DNA of 64,000 nt from Hofstenia miamia (Eukaryota > Xenacoelomorpha > Acoela > Hofsteniidae). Location: positions 1,128,682-1,192,681 of the forward strand of contig CABFPE010000047.1 in the NCBI GenBank assembly GCA_900660155.1. Direction: 5' to 3'. Position 1 is the stretch's first letter. Each line of letters opens with the position of its first letter. The position numbers and the translations under genes are program-made. Below are positions 24,144 to 34,164 of the stretch, in pieces. The notes under the pieces were generated by a model, which worked only from the letters and a program-made list of their open reading frames with translations, ran no database searches and was not told where the DNA came from.

Positions 24144-24188
<45 letters not shown>

Positions 24189-24294
24189 TCTCTGACACAA
24201 ACTTGGAAGAGATAGAATACAGCCCAAACTAAATCCCCGTGCCCTACAAATTTGAGTAGTAATATTTTTTTTTGATAAAACAAATGGCATGAAT

Positions 24295-25265
24295 CTACTG
24301 TGCTTGTCACCGTTTACATACTTGCATTGATAACTCCTGGAAGCAAGTAATTGGAATTGATAAAGAAAAATTGGAATTATATGATTCTGCTAAAAACTTA
24401 GTCAAGTATCGAAATCATACAATGAATCTTGAGACTGCATTGCCCATTATATATAAACAAGGAGATAACCCCACTCCATGGAGATATTTAAACAACAAGA
24501 TCTCATCTATATTGAAAATATAGATTTTAGTTAATCGAATTGACAAATTCTTGTTGGAAGAAAATTGCAAATCCCTGCAATCTTTTGGGCCATTATTAGA
24601 CATGCTAGAGTTCTCAAAGAAACCTTGTTTTCAAACCGTTTTACCATATTATTATGTTTTATGTCATCACTGTAATTCATCGACTTCTGATGTTATTGGG
24701 CATCAATAACGCAATATCATTTTATATGTTCTTTTTCTTTTGATAAGGAGAGCAAAGAGAGTTTCCTTGCTCAAATACACGATGAAATGCTGCCAAGAAT
24801 TTTTGAAGCAATATATGACAAACAACTATTCAACAACAAAAAATTTAGTCATTTACTAATTTTTTAGTCAGCCTACGCACTTGCAACACTATGCGAAACA
24901 ATACAATAGTTTTTTATGATGAATACAAAAATAAATTCAAAACAGAGTTTGGGTGATATATATGCTAATTTTGATGATAAAATTTCTAACGAAAATCAAC
25001 GTCTGTTTTTTCATTTAATACATTGGCTTGATGAGCAATTCGAGTTTCTAGTACTTTCAGCTATTGCACGCTAGCTATTTGGCAGTAAAGCAACATCTGC
25101 AGAATCAGAAAGGCAATTTCCTTTATGCATTGGAGTCGATTTTATAATTGACTCCGTTGAACAACTTGCAAATACCTTCAGGAATAGAATAGGGGTTAAA
25201 TGTGCCCAGATCCTTTTTGAAAACTTTGGTCATTTTCCCAAACGATGTAATATTACATTACTATA
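24295..25265 (+). pseudogene. hAT-superfamily transposase pseudogene (C-terminal half)
   Basis: The plus strand at about 24297-24520 reads CACHRLHTCIDNSWKQV (hAT elements have CxAHxLN...), then DSAKNLVKYRNHTMNLETAL and WRYLNNKISSIL, up to a stop. A second open run gives EENCKSLQSFGPLLDMLEFS. After several frameshifts, about 25075-25250 reads LFGSKATSAESERQFPLCIG (the hAT dimerisation block, usual form PATSAxSERxFS) and ANTFRNRIGVKCAQILFENF. The order of blocks fits a hAT transposase. The N-terminal BED finger and catalytic D are not seen. The copy is dead. Confidence 0.75.
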
Positions 25266-25729
25266 AACGAAAAAAATAGTACTTTTCACAATGACATTTA
25301 TTTGGATATGATAAAACAAGCATTTACTAATAAAAGTCAGATTATTGTTTTTATCACTGATATTTTAAGTATTAATTGTAAGTGCATGCCATTATTTAAA
25401 ATTGAATTACCACAATCTCGGTTCTATTGTGAAAGATCATAAGTTGATGAAACAGGTTTGGGATGATTCAAAAAATGCGTGTTTTAAGGCATTGGTTAAA
25501 TATATCTGAAAAGTTTGTTGTTAATCAATGTTTTTTTCAATGGTTTTTAAATAATATTTTTTAATGGTTTAGGTTCTATCCCAAAAAAGCGAATTTAATT
25601 TTAAAATTATAACAATTATCAAAAAACGAAAGTCATTTCGATCCATAACGATTCAAAAAACAGAAAGATCTGATTCAAATTCTTTTTACGTATTAGATGT
25701 AAAACTGTTGGTACAATTAACATAAAGCC
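25266..25729. other. no recognised feature
   Basis: AT-rich DNA between the hAT and LINE remnants. I see nothing to annotate. Confidence 0.4.
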
Positions 25730-26990
25730 ACCCTATTTTTAAGAAAAACATTAAAATTTTCGGGGTTTGGATTGAACAAATTTGGATTGATATCATTGAT
25801 TAACCAAGTTTCTGCAATAGAGAAAATTGAATTTGAACCACAATGAGTTGCAATTTTAAGAAAATGATTTCTATTTGAATTCAGATTTCTGGCGTTTAGA
25901 TAAATATCTTTAGAATTGTCCTTATAAAGTTTTGTAAGTTAATCTAAAATTGAGCCAGGATTTAATTCTACATTTCCTGCTAGGAAAATTGAATTATTAA
26001 AAAAATTGTCATAAAGAAAATTAACAAAAGATTTATTAAATTTTAGTGATATTTCATAGTAGAGTTGACAATGCAGTTTGTTTGCGTGTGTGCCTGTTTG
26101 TCTCATGTGTATATAATATAGTTTTGCATTTTTAAGTAGCCAATTCAAAAATGCACAATACGTTCTAAAAGTTTACTTTGGTTCATTAGAATAGGAGACG
26201 GTGTTGGCAATAGAGCACGGCATGTGTAGTAGGATGTTGCCTTAGCGTAGGAGATTGTGGGTGTGACAGAAGTCCCTTAGATTACGGATGAAGACTGAAA
26301 GACATTATCAGACAGTGCATGCCATAATACCATAATAAGAGTTGAATTTATAGAGTGTGGTGAAAGAATGAAATTATGAAAAACTGCAATGACACTAAGA
26401 CGCCGTTGAGAAAAGCTTCTTATGATTTGAGTGGAGTGCTTAATTGCGAAGTTCTTTGCAAGACTATGATCAGAATAGGCAGGGGTGATTTCGAAGAACT
26501 AAATTTGGTGAGGTTTGAATTTCCTTCTGAGTTCTGTGATGATGTTGAGTAACTTTGAGTGGAACGTGTAGGGACTGGATTGAGCCTATTGATAAGGCCG
26601 GTGTTGAGCACTACAGTGTCGACATGTGTAATTTCCTATTGCGCTATATTTTTCATTAGTTGTTGTTAATGTTTTCATTTTCTCTACGGGTGGTTTGACG
26701 TTTGATTTTGTTCACTTTTCGGTGGAGGCAATATTCTGGGAGAGGAGAAGTGGTTGGTCGTTGGTGGCAACATGGCAAAGTGACGGTGATTTCCCTTTGA
26801 AGCGTTAAGGGTTGAGAGAATGACTTTTGAAGTGTTTTTTCGACTTTTGTGGGTATTGATAGCGAAGACTTGAAAAGAAAGAGAAGAGCTTCGGTGGCGT
26901 TTTCTTAATTGTGGTGGGCGAACATTTGATGTAGCGGTGTTATTTTTGTTTTTTTATCAAAACGCTAACCGCATTGATTGTAGCAATGCC
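25730..26990 (-). pseudogene. LINE fragment: leader region, degenerate 2A motif, start of endonuclease
   Basis: In minus-strand order: a Ser/Thr/Pro-rich, Lys-rich reading (about 26900-26420, for example TRSTQSYSTSSQNSEGN) that may be the leader or ORF1-like region; an ORF at 26148-25939 ending in FLAGNVELNPGSILD, a degenerate 2A motif (25951-25977); then, after a stop, YLNARNLNSNRNHFLKI and FSIAETWLINDINPNLFNPN, the start of the APE endonuclease. The latter closely matches the copy at 28.57-29.06 kb (INARSLNANRNDFLKL, ITETWLKPDIDPNLFNPD). The rest of the element is missing. Confidence 0.68.
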
Positions 26991-27099
26991 ACCAAACACA
27001 GACCTGGGAATCGCTTCTGGAAAACCCACTATTCTCTGTCAGAGCTGACTTAAGTGTAAAAGCAATATATTTGCTAACAAAACAATTAAACTACAATCT
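26991..27099. other. short spacer between LINE pieces
   Basis: No recognisable feature. The sequence on either side belongs to LINE remnants of the same broad family. Confidence 0.3.
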
Positions 27100-28335
27100 A
27101 AAATATATAATAATAACAACTTTGTGTGTGTCTTTGTATGTGGTAAGCTCAGTGTAGAAAATCAGTAAATTTGTTTCGCATGTTTGTGTCTCGAATTGCA
27201 TTTTGTTGGTGTAAAAATACAATTTTTAATTTGTTTGTAATTTTTTTGTAATTTTGTCCTGATCTAATCTCATGTTCTAATTCATTCCAAATATTAGAGG
27301 CTGCTCAATGAAAGATAGGAAATACTGTTGCAAATAAATTTATGTGATCGTAAATTTACTTTTAAGTAATTATCAAGAAATGAAAGTGATTCTCGGCCAT
27401 ATTTCTGCTTAAATATAATTCAAGCTACATGGAATTGTACATGATATACGGGGATAATATAGTATGTTTTCGTTTGAATTCACTAACATGATCATGCTTA
27501 CGTGCAAAATGTTTGATGATAAAAATGGCGAATATTTTTATTAAAATTAATAAATAAAAATAAACAATAATGTTATTGCGATAAACAAAATGCATGTAAT
27601 AATTGAACGTGATGATCTGGTCCTCAATTTCTGAGATGGTATAAGTATCTAATGCCAGAAGCCATTTTTTGTAACTTTTTTAGGATAAATTTTTCAAATT
27701 TTAAGTCTTTTTCAATATCAACACCTAAATATATATCATGATCAGTTTGTTTTATTGCAACACTGTTAGCAATTAATCCGATCTTGTTTGTTATTTCTTT
27801 TACTGAATTGGGAGAAAATATAATAAATTACCTTTTTTTTAATATGAAATTTTCATTGGGTGGAGGAGAAATACGTAGAAAGATTTTCAATATCACTTTG
27901 TAAATTTTTTGTGGCCCTAAATTCAACATTATCAGTATTTATGAGGCAAGTAACGTCAGAAAATTGATATATTTAACTATGATTCTAATGCTTAATTATG
28001 TCATTTACATATATCGCAAATAAAATTTTCCCTAGTACCTTGCCTCGAGGCACTCCTCGATCCGTTTTAATATAATCAGATTTCATATTATTAAATAAAA
28101 CACACTGTTTACTATTTTCTAAAAAAACTTAATTGAATTTTAGTGAAGTTCGTAATTTTTTAGTTTAATCGCAAACTTTCAAAATTCATTGGATTAAAAG
28201 GTCAGTCTAAAAAGGCTATGCAACTGGATTGGCCTATATTTTATAGCAATGAGAGGATCTCAATTTTTATACAATGGTGTTATATTTGACTTTTTCATTA
28301 TCTCTTGAAATTCGTTTTCAACTATTCATTGATTA
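27100..28335 (-). pseudogene. LINE RT and C-terminal remnant
   Basis: On the minus strand, about 28085-27880 reads YIKTDRGVPRGKVLGKILFA, then IYVNDII and IYQFSDVTCLINTDN (the YADD block, mutated to FSDV). Downstream KKVIYYIFSQFSKRNN and the segment at about 27120-27180 match the 6.53-7.39 kb remnant. This is therefore a second copy of that LINE lineage. It stops abruptly at 28335 against the (TAA)-type tail of the next LINE, which suggests that the next LINE interrupts it or truncated it. Confidence 0.68.
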
Positions 28336-28339
28336 AGTG

Positions 28340-29110
28340 AAAATAGTAATAATAAGAGTCAGAGCAAATTTATTGCGCATTATATGTATAAAATATCTAC
28401 AAACTAACACATGACAAAAGAAATTAAACATGAACAAATTACTACAAATTAATATGTACAATATATAATAATATAGTCAATGTTTGAGTGGATGTTTGTG
28501 TAGGTGCTCAATGTTGAATGTATGTTTCAAATGCATGAAGTGTATTACCGTCCCCTAATGTATACTGTTTTATTAGAAGAATATATTTAGAGAGTTATAA
28601 TCACTACATATTTCAGATATTTCGTATATTTTATAATTTAAATATTCGACTAGGTAATTTTTATTTGGATTATAAGTTATGTTTATTAAATCTTTTTGGA
28701 ACCAGTTTTCTATTGATTTTATTTCTATCCAAAGCGATTCAAATATTTCGTGATTAAGCTCATATTCAGATTTACGGGCTGGCTTTAAAAATTTTGGCAC
28801 AATTATCATAAGTCCACCACCTCTACCTATTCGATTTTTAGTAAAAACCTCAAAATATTGTCGATCTGGGTTAAACAAGTTAGGGTCGATATCAGGCTTA
28901 AGCCAAGTTTCTGTAATTATGAATATTGCATTTTTTCCAATTTTTGTAATTAATTTTAAGAAATCGTTTCTGTTTGCATTAAGACTTCTAGCGTTAATAT
29001 ATATATATTTGAAGTTATCAGAATAGTTTTTTAATTTGGGTTCAATTTCTGTTTCACTTAGCATAGGACCTGGATTTGTTTCTATGTCACCAGAAAGGAT
29101 TAATTTTAAA
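28340..29110 (-). pseudogene. internally deleted LINE: 2A motif and endonuclease joined directly to 3' UTR
   Basis: The minus strand opens LKLILSGDIETNPGPML (2A motif at 29091-29065) and continues as a 163-codon open frame (29064-28573). That frame holds the APE endonuclease motifs YIYINARSLNANRN, IFIITETWLKPD, RIGRGGGLMIIV and LWIEI. At about 28580 it passes directly into the same 3' UTR found at 30780-31021 (shared ACCGTCCCCTAATGTATACTG and AAGAGTCAGAGCAAATTTAT), so RT and about 2-3 kb are deleted. The 3' end at 28343 carries AATAGTAATAATAAG, a short TAA-type tail. Confidence 0.78.
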
Positions 29111-29128
29111 AGAAAAAAATACCTAGAA

Positions 29129-29178
<50 letters not shown>
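29129..29178. repeat. (ATT)n microsatellite
   Basis: A nearly perfect run of ATT/TAA repeats, about 50 bases. It separates the LINE 5' end from the R4-like 3' end and is probably the target tract of the latter. Confidence 0.95.
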
Positions 29179-29180
<2 letters not shown>

Positions 29181-29568
29181 TTATTTCTTCTTACAGCTTC
29201 ATGCTGATATCCCTCTCAGTTCTGGGAACTCACCAGTTCCCAGGGAATGTGAGAGCTTTCCCCAGGACTCTAGCTGTTCCTAACAATGCTGCCTCCTATG
29301 CTACTGCTCCCCCACTTTAGTACTCACAACTCCTCCAAGTATCTCTTATGCTTCTTACTTGCTGCTCCTAGTGCTTCTACTACTACCGGGACTACTTCAA
29401 CCTTCTTTAACTTCCACAGCCTTTTTATTTCCTCTGCCAACTCTTTGGTACTTGTCTATCTTCTCTTTCTCCTTGCTTTCTACATTTCTGTCCTTTGGTA
29501 CTTCTATGTCTATCACTGTTCCCAATCTTTTCTCTTTGTCTACAACTACTATGTTTGGCCTCCGCACT
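29179..29568 (-). pseudogene. R4/Dong-type LINE, C-terminal part, running into gap
   Basis: The minus strand from the gap edge reads RRPNIVVVDKEKRLGTVIDI, then EVPKDRNVESKEKEKIDKYQ. This is the endonuclease-proximal region of R2/R4-group ORFs (usual form PDIVVxDK...IDVAVPxDxN...KExEKxxKY). Further on come a YLEEL block and the frame-shifted end of the same C-terminus seen at 30.57-30.7 kb. The 3' end runs ...CATGAAGCTGTAAGAAG into a (TAA)n tract, as expected of elements that insert in TAA repeats. It is decayed near the end. Confidence 0.75.
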
Positions 29569-30568
29569 NNNNNNNNNNNNNNNNNNNNNNNNNNNNNNNN
29601 NNNNNNNNNNNNNNNNNNNNNNNNNNNNNNNNNNNNNNNNNNNNNNNNNNNNNNNNNNNNNNNNNNNNNNNNNNNNNNNNNNNNNNNNNNNNNNNNNNNN
29701 NNNNNNNNNNNNNNNNNNNNNNNNNNNNNNNNNNNNNNNNNNNNNNNNNNNNNNNNNNNNNNNNNNNNNNNNNNNNNNNNNNNNNNNNNNNNNNNNNNNN
29801 NNNNNNNNNNNNNNNNNNNNNNNNNNNNNNNNNNNNNNNNNNNNNNNNNNNNNNNNNNNNNNNNNNNNNNNNNNNNNNNNNNNNNNNNNNNNNNNNNNNN
29901 NNNNNNNNNNNNNNNNNNNNNNNNNNNNNNNNNNNNNNNNNNNNNNNNNNNNNNNNNNNNNNNNNNNNNNNNNNNNNNNNNNNNNNNNNNNNNNNNNNNN
30001 NNNNNNNNNNNNNNNNNNNNNNNNNNNNNNNNNNNNNNNNNNNNNNNNNNNNNNNNNNNNNNNNNNNNNNNNNNNNNNNNNNNNNNNNNNNNNNNNNNNN
30101 NNNNNNNNNNNNNNNNNNNNNNNNNNNNNNNNNNNNNNNNNNNNNNNNNNNNNNNNNNNNNNNNNNNNNNNNNNNNNNNNNNNNNNNNNNNNNNNNNNNN
30201 NNNNNNNNNNNNNNNNNNNNNNNNNNNNNNNNNNNNNNNNNNNNNNNNNNNNNNNNNNNNNNNNNNNNNNNNNNNNNNNNNNNNNNNNNNNNNNNNNNNN
30301 NNNNNNNNNNNNNNNNNNNNNNNNNNNNNNNNNNNNNNNNNNNNNNNNNNNNNNNNNNNNNNNNNNNNNNNNNNNNNNNNNNNNNNNNNNNNNNNNNNNN
30401 NNNNNNNNNNNNNNNNNNNNNNNNNNNNNNNNNNNNNNNNNNNNNNNNNNNNNNNNNNNNNNNNNNNNNNNNNNNNNNNNNNNNNNNNNNNNNNNNNNNN
30501 NNNNNNNNNNNNNNNNNNNNNNNNNNNNNNNNNNNNNNNNNNNNNNNNNNNNNNNNNNNNNNNNNNNN
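29569..30568. other. assembly gap, exactly 1,000 Ns
   Basis: A gap of nominal length. Both edges lie inside R4-like sequence in opposite orientations, so the missing part holds at least one R4-like body or an inverted-repeat junction. Confidence 0.99.
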
Positions 30569-30729
30569 ACTTGGAGGAGTTGGGAGTACCAAAGTGGGGA
30601 GGAGTGGTGGCACAGAAGGCAGCATTGTTAGGAACAGCTAGAGTCCTGAGGAAAGCTCTCAGACTCCCTGGGAACTGGTGAGTTCCCCGAGCTGAGAGGG
30701 ATACCAGCATGAAGCTGTGAGATGCAAGG
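30569..30729 (+). pseudogene. R4/Dong-type LINE 3' end, plus strand
   Basis: The plus strand from the gap edge reads LEELGVPKWGGVVAQKAALL and then GTARVLRKALRLPGNW before a stop. This is the conserved C-terminus of R2/R4-group ORFs (usual form ...LQKAALLGTARILRKVL). About 50 bases of 3' UTR (AGAGGGATACCAGCATGAAG...) then lead into a TAA-repeat tract at 30730. The same sequence in inverted orientation and more decayed form ends the left side of the gap. Confidence 0.8.
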
Positions 30730-32655
30730 ATAATAATATAATAATATAATAATAATAATATAATAATAATAATAATATAATAATAATATAATAATAAGAG
30801 TCAGAGCAAATTTATTGCGCAACATGTGTATACAAGATCTACAAACTAAGACATAACAAATATTAAACATGAACAAATAACTGCAAATTAATATGTACAG
30901 TATATAATAATATAATAATGTTTGAGTGGATGTTTGTGTAGGTGCTCAATGTTAGATGTATGTTTCGAATGCATGAAGTGTATTACCGTCCCCTAATGTA
31001 TACTGTTTTATTAAAAGAAATTGTTTTAATTTTTTTCAAAACTTTTTATAGTTTTTTTCTATTCGTGTTTCATAATCTAAATTATTCCACAATTTAATTG
31101 ATATGTGATGAAAGCCATTATAATTTTTATCTAGACTAAAAAATTTTTGCGATCGCTCATTTAATTTAATATTGTCATTAAGGAAAAGGAGAGATGTTTG
31201 TAGAGATTTGAATTTAAATAAGATAGATAGCATATGCATATGAATTTGATAGAACGGAAATAATATTTTATATTTATTACGATATACTGATGCGTTGTCA
31301 GGCTTTTGTGCAAAGTTTAGAGTTTTTATACACCAATTAAATGTCTTTGAGGTTAGTTAAAAGAAAGGAACAGCATTGAAAATGAGACAAACAGAAAGCA
31401 TGTATTAGTTGTTTATGATAATTGCTACACATTACATTGGGTAAGTGATAAAGATATCTAATGCCTGCGGTCATTTTTGAATCTTATTCAGCAGAAATTT
31501 TTTCAAATGTTAATTCATTATCTATCTCCACTCCTGAATAGCTGACTGATTTACTTTGCTTTATTGACTCATTATTTATCTTTAGTTCTATATCATTTAT
31601 TAGATTTCTTTGTGCCTTCGGTGAAAAAATTATAAATTGAGTTTTTTCAATATTTAGTTTCAGTTGATTATTAGTAAAATATTTCTGTATCTGTTTGGAG
31701 GTTTTTTAGCATCAAAAGCATTTTTTGCGGTACTTATTAAGCATGTGTCGTCGGCATATTGGTAAATGTCGCTGTGTTTAACATGTTTTGTTATATCATT
31801 TACAAAAATTGCAAATAAAATAGGACCAAGTACAGTACCTTGGGGTACCTCACGGTCAGTTGTAGCATAACTTGATTTTTTACTGTTTAATATTGCACGT
31901 TGCTGTCTATTTTTTAAGAAGTTCATGATTAAATTAATTGAGTTAACACCAAAATTATAATTTATAAGCTTGTCTTGCAAGATATCGAAATTCATTGAAT
32001 TGAATGCCTTACTTAAATCTAGTAATGCTACACAACTGCACTTATTATGAGATATATTAGACTTAATTTGTTGCGTGATCGATAAAATTGCGTCCTGGGT
32101 GCTATGCCCAGCACGAAAACCAAATTGCTTATTCGATAGGATGTTTTCAGATTTTAGGAATGCGTTTATTTGAATATACAACAGTTTTTCAAAGAGTTTG
32201 CTAAAAGGATGTGTAATACAAATGGGTCTATAATTTTTTGCGTTTAGGTTGTCACCTTTTTTATATATAGGAGTTATATCCGATTTTTTTAGTAAGTCTG
32301 GAAATTCACAATCAATAATACATTGATTAAATGCGACTAATAATTGTTCTCCAAAAATAGGAAAAAAACGTTTAATAATAAAAAATGGGAGATTATAAGA
32401 AGCGGTTGATTTGTTGGTATCAAGATTTTTAGCAATGTTTTCTAATTCATTGATTGTAGCAAGTCTAATGGAACATTGTTTTGATTGTTTGAGATTATCA
32501 GAATTTTGTTTTTTCTTATAAGATGGGAAATTGAAATTTCCAAGTTCTTTGAATGTTGAATTTAAATGATTTAGTATTTGAGGTTTGTCTGTAAAGGTAG
32601 TATTATTGATGTATAATTCATTTATTTCGGATGAAAGACCTTTAGATTTTTATAT
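30730..32655 (-). pseudogene. 5'-truncated LINE with reverse transcriptase, minus strand
   Basis: The 3' end is a (TAA)n tract (30730-30800), then the 3' UTR (30800-31020). The frame at 32181-31660 has RT blocks NKQFGFRAGHSTQDAI, LLDLSKAFNSMNFD, EVPQGTVLGPILFAIFVND and IYQYADDTCLI, with the catalytic Asp pair intact, followed by a frameshift. Upstream frames (about 32600-32200) hold the RT fingers region in broken form. The C-terminal thumb frame is at 31239-31036 (YNGFHHISIKLWNNLDYETR). It is the best-preserved RT in the window. The upstream end abuts another AAT repeat at 32657-32701. Confidence 0.82.
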
Positions 32656-32656
32656 T

Positions 32657-32657
32657 A

Positions 32658-32701
<44 letters not shown>
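32657..32701. repeat. (AAT)n microsatellite
   Basis: About 45 bases of AAT repeats at the 5' truncation point of the LINE. It may be the older target tract or the tail of another copy. Confidence 0.9.
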
Positions 32702-32704
<3 letters not shown>

Positions 32705-33660
32705 CCTTTATGATAACAATAGCACATAAATGAAATTCATATAAATCAATAGAAATATAAATATTGAAAAAAAATTTTAAATATTCAAAATTCTGGACGT
32801 ATTAAGTTCATTATTTGAATAGCACTATGGAGATCTTTGCAACAATTTTAAATTAATCTCATAATACAAATGCTTTCCAACTGATATTTCGCAAATTGAT
32901 TTTAAAATTAATTACAAAGTTGTGTATAGCCCATGGTTAACAAGCTTGACCTGATTGCAAAAAATGAGCTGCTTGTGAAAGAATGACCCTATTCTCCAGA
33001 AAAAACTTGACATTTACAGATTCGAAATGAACTTTATTTACTCCATTTTAGAGATTATAATAATTGCATCCAAATATTGTTTATTTTCCAGAAGATTTAT
33101 TAAGGTACATCAAGTATTTCGTTATTTATCCAAAATATTTGTTTAACATATGCAATAAGCTAATTAATATAAATAATTTAAGTTATTAAGGAAAAGCTAA
33201 TTTTGTTAAAATGTAAACTAAGGTAGTTTAACTTAATTTATTATATTTGAAAAATTATCATTTAAAAATAATAATTACTTACCAGCTGCAGTTGCTAGCT
33301 GATATGAGTAAATTGCTAAATACGATTAATATTAATATGGTATATTTATAATTAATTTGATTTTTAAATGTATAACAAAGCGAAAACAGAATTGTACAAA
33401 ATAGAGAAAAAATACTAGAGAAATGAGATTTTTGTGAAAATTGCAGAATGGCTTATGTTTACATGAGATCTAGAAGAAAATGAAAAATTTAGAAGAAAAG
33501 ATAGATGTGTGCATATATATATATATATATGCTACATCAATAACATTTTGATAATGATGCAACTAATTTTTTGATGATAAATCAGAGATACAATTCTATA
33601 AAAAATAAAAAATTCGGAGGTCAAAAAAGCTAATATGCGCAAGCGAACAAAGCAATTTGT
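32702..33660. other. no recognised feature
   Basis: AT-rich DNA with a short (TA)n run at about 33514-33531. It lies downstream of the Tudor exon in gene orientation, so it should be intron if that gene is real. No next exon is visible. Confidence 0.4.
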
Positions 33661-33678
33661 ATCTTCAATTTAACCTAC

Positions 33679-33883
33679 CATCGGTACGGCCAAGAGCCCT
33701 TTCAATTTTCGCTCTATACCACAGGCCATCAGAAAACCTAGCGGCGACTACATCTCCGGGACGAACAGTTTTCAGCAATTGTGGTGGGGTGCTATTGATC
33801 CAATCACGCATTTTTTCCATAAAAATTTCAAGAGCACTTCCTTTATCATAATGCTGACAGTAAAAACGCATATCCGGACTAAT
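33679..33883 (-). CDS. SND1: Tudor-domain exon of a Tudor-SN (SND1)-like protein
   Basis: The exon follows the acceptor CTTTTAG and reads ISPDMRFYCQHYDKGSALEI, then FMEKMRDWINSTPP, then VRPGDVVAARFSDGLWYRAK, then IERALGRTDG, ending at the donor GATG|GTAGGT (33678). This matches the entry to the Tudor domain of staphylococcal-nuclease/Tudor proteins: FY-Q, the helix LxxLMxxMRxxxxxxPP, and GxxVAAxFxDxxWYRAxVE. Tudor-SN is an RNA-binding protein linked to splicing and small-RNA complexes, and its Tudor domain binds dimethyl-arginine. Only this exon is found. The following beta strands (the YIDYGN block) and the four nuclease-like domains are not seen, so the gene has very long introns or this is a stranded duplicate. 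Other Tudor proteins such as TDRKH are less similar. Confidence 0.66.
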
Positions 33884-33889
33884 CTAAAA

Positions 33890-34164
33890 GTAACTCAATG
33901 AGCCAACAAAAATATTATTGTGAACGGCAATGAAAAAAATGGCACATTTCTTTTAACAATCATTAAACAAAAAATGGCTACAGATTACATTAAATGCAAA
34001 TAAAAAGTTTCTAGTTCCTTATTTAATTTATAAGCAATAGATAAGAATTCAAATGTGTTTTAGTTTAGCTTCGCAATGAATATTTATCAACTTTTATACC
34101 GTATTGAACCTATTGGTATTTTATAGCTATCTTTGAAATTTGAATGCATGACAATTTATAGAAN
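33890..34164. other. no recognised feature
   Basis: AT-rich DNA between the Tudor exon and the Penelope fragment, ending at a single N (34164) that coincides with the fragment edge. Confidence 0.35.

Larger units (their letters stand above)
23595..24182 (+). mobile_element. mini Penelope-like element: inverted arms, GIY-YIG fragment, bounded by (TA)n tracts
   Basis: (TA)n tracts at about 23595-23625 and 24148-24182 enclose two inverted arms of about 105 bases (23631-23735 and about 24015-24117). Both read TTAATTGAGAGTACTTTCG on one strand, then a TACTGT(A/G)CCATCGT block and ATTATTTG(A/G)TGGTAAAATATAAAT. Between them the plus strand encodes YNCQKCDSFYIGETKIHLKT followed by RIQEHLYGH. This is the GIY-YIG endonuclease block of Penelope-like retroelements (usual form YxCxxCxxxYIGET...RxxEH), broken by stops further on. 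Reverse transcriptase is absent. The arms would correspond to PLE terminal repeats. An N at 23629 marks the left edge. Confidence 0.75.

Noticed and set aside
24063-24310. Minus-strand ORFs with (YI)n runs
   Set aside because: Translation of the (TA)n microsatellite and flanks.
29286-30710. Several long overlapping frames of 358-451 codons on both strands
   Set aside because: They span the 1,000-N gap. Only the flanking R4-like minus (left) and plus (right) readings are meaningful.
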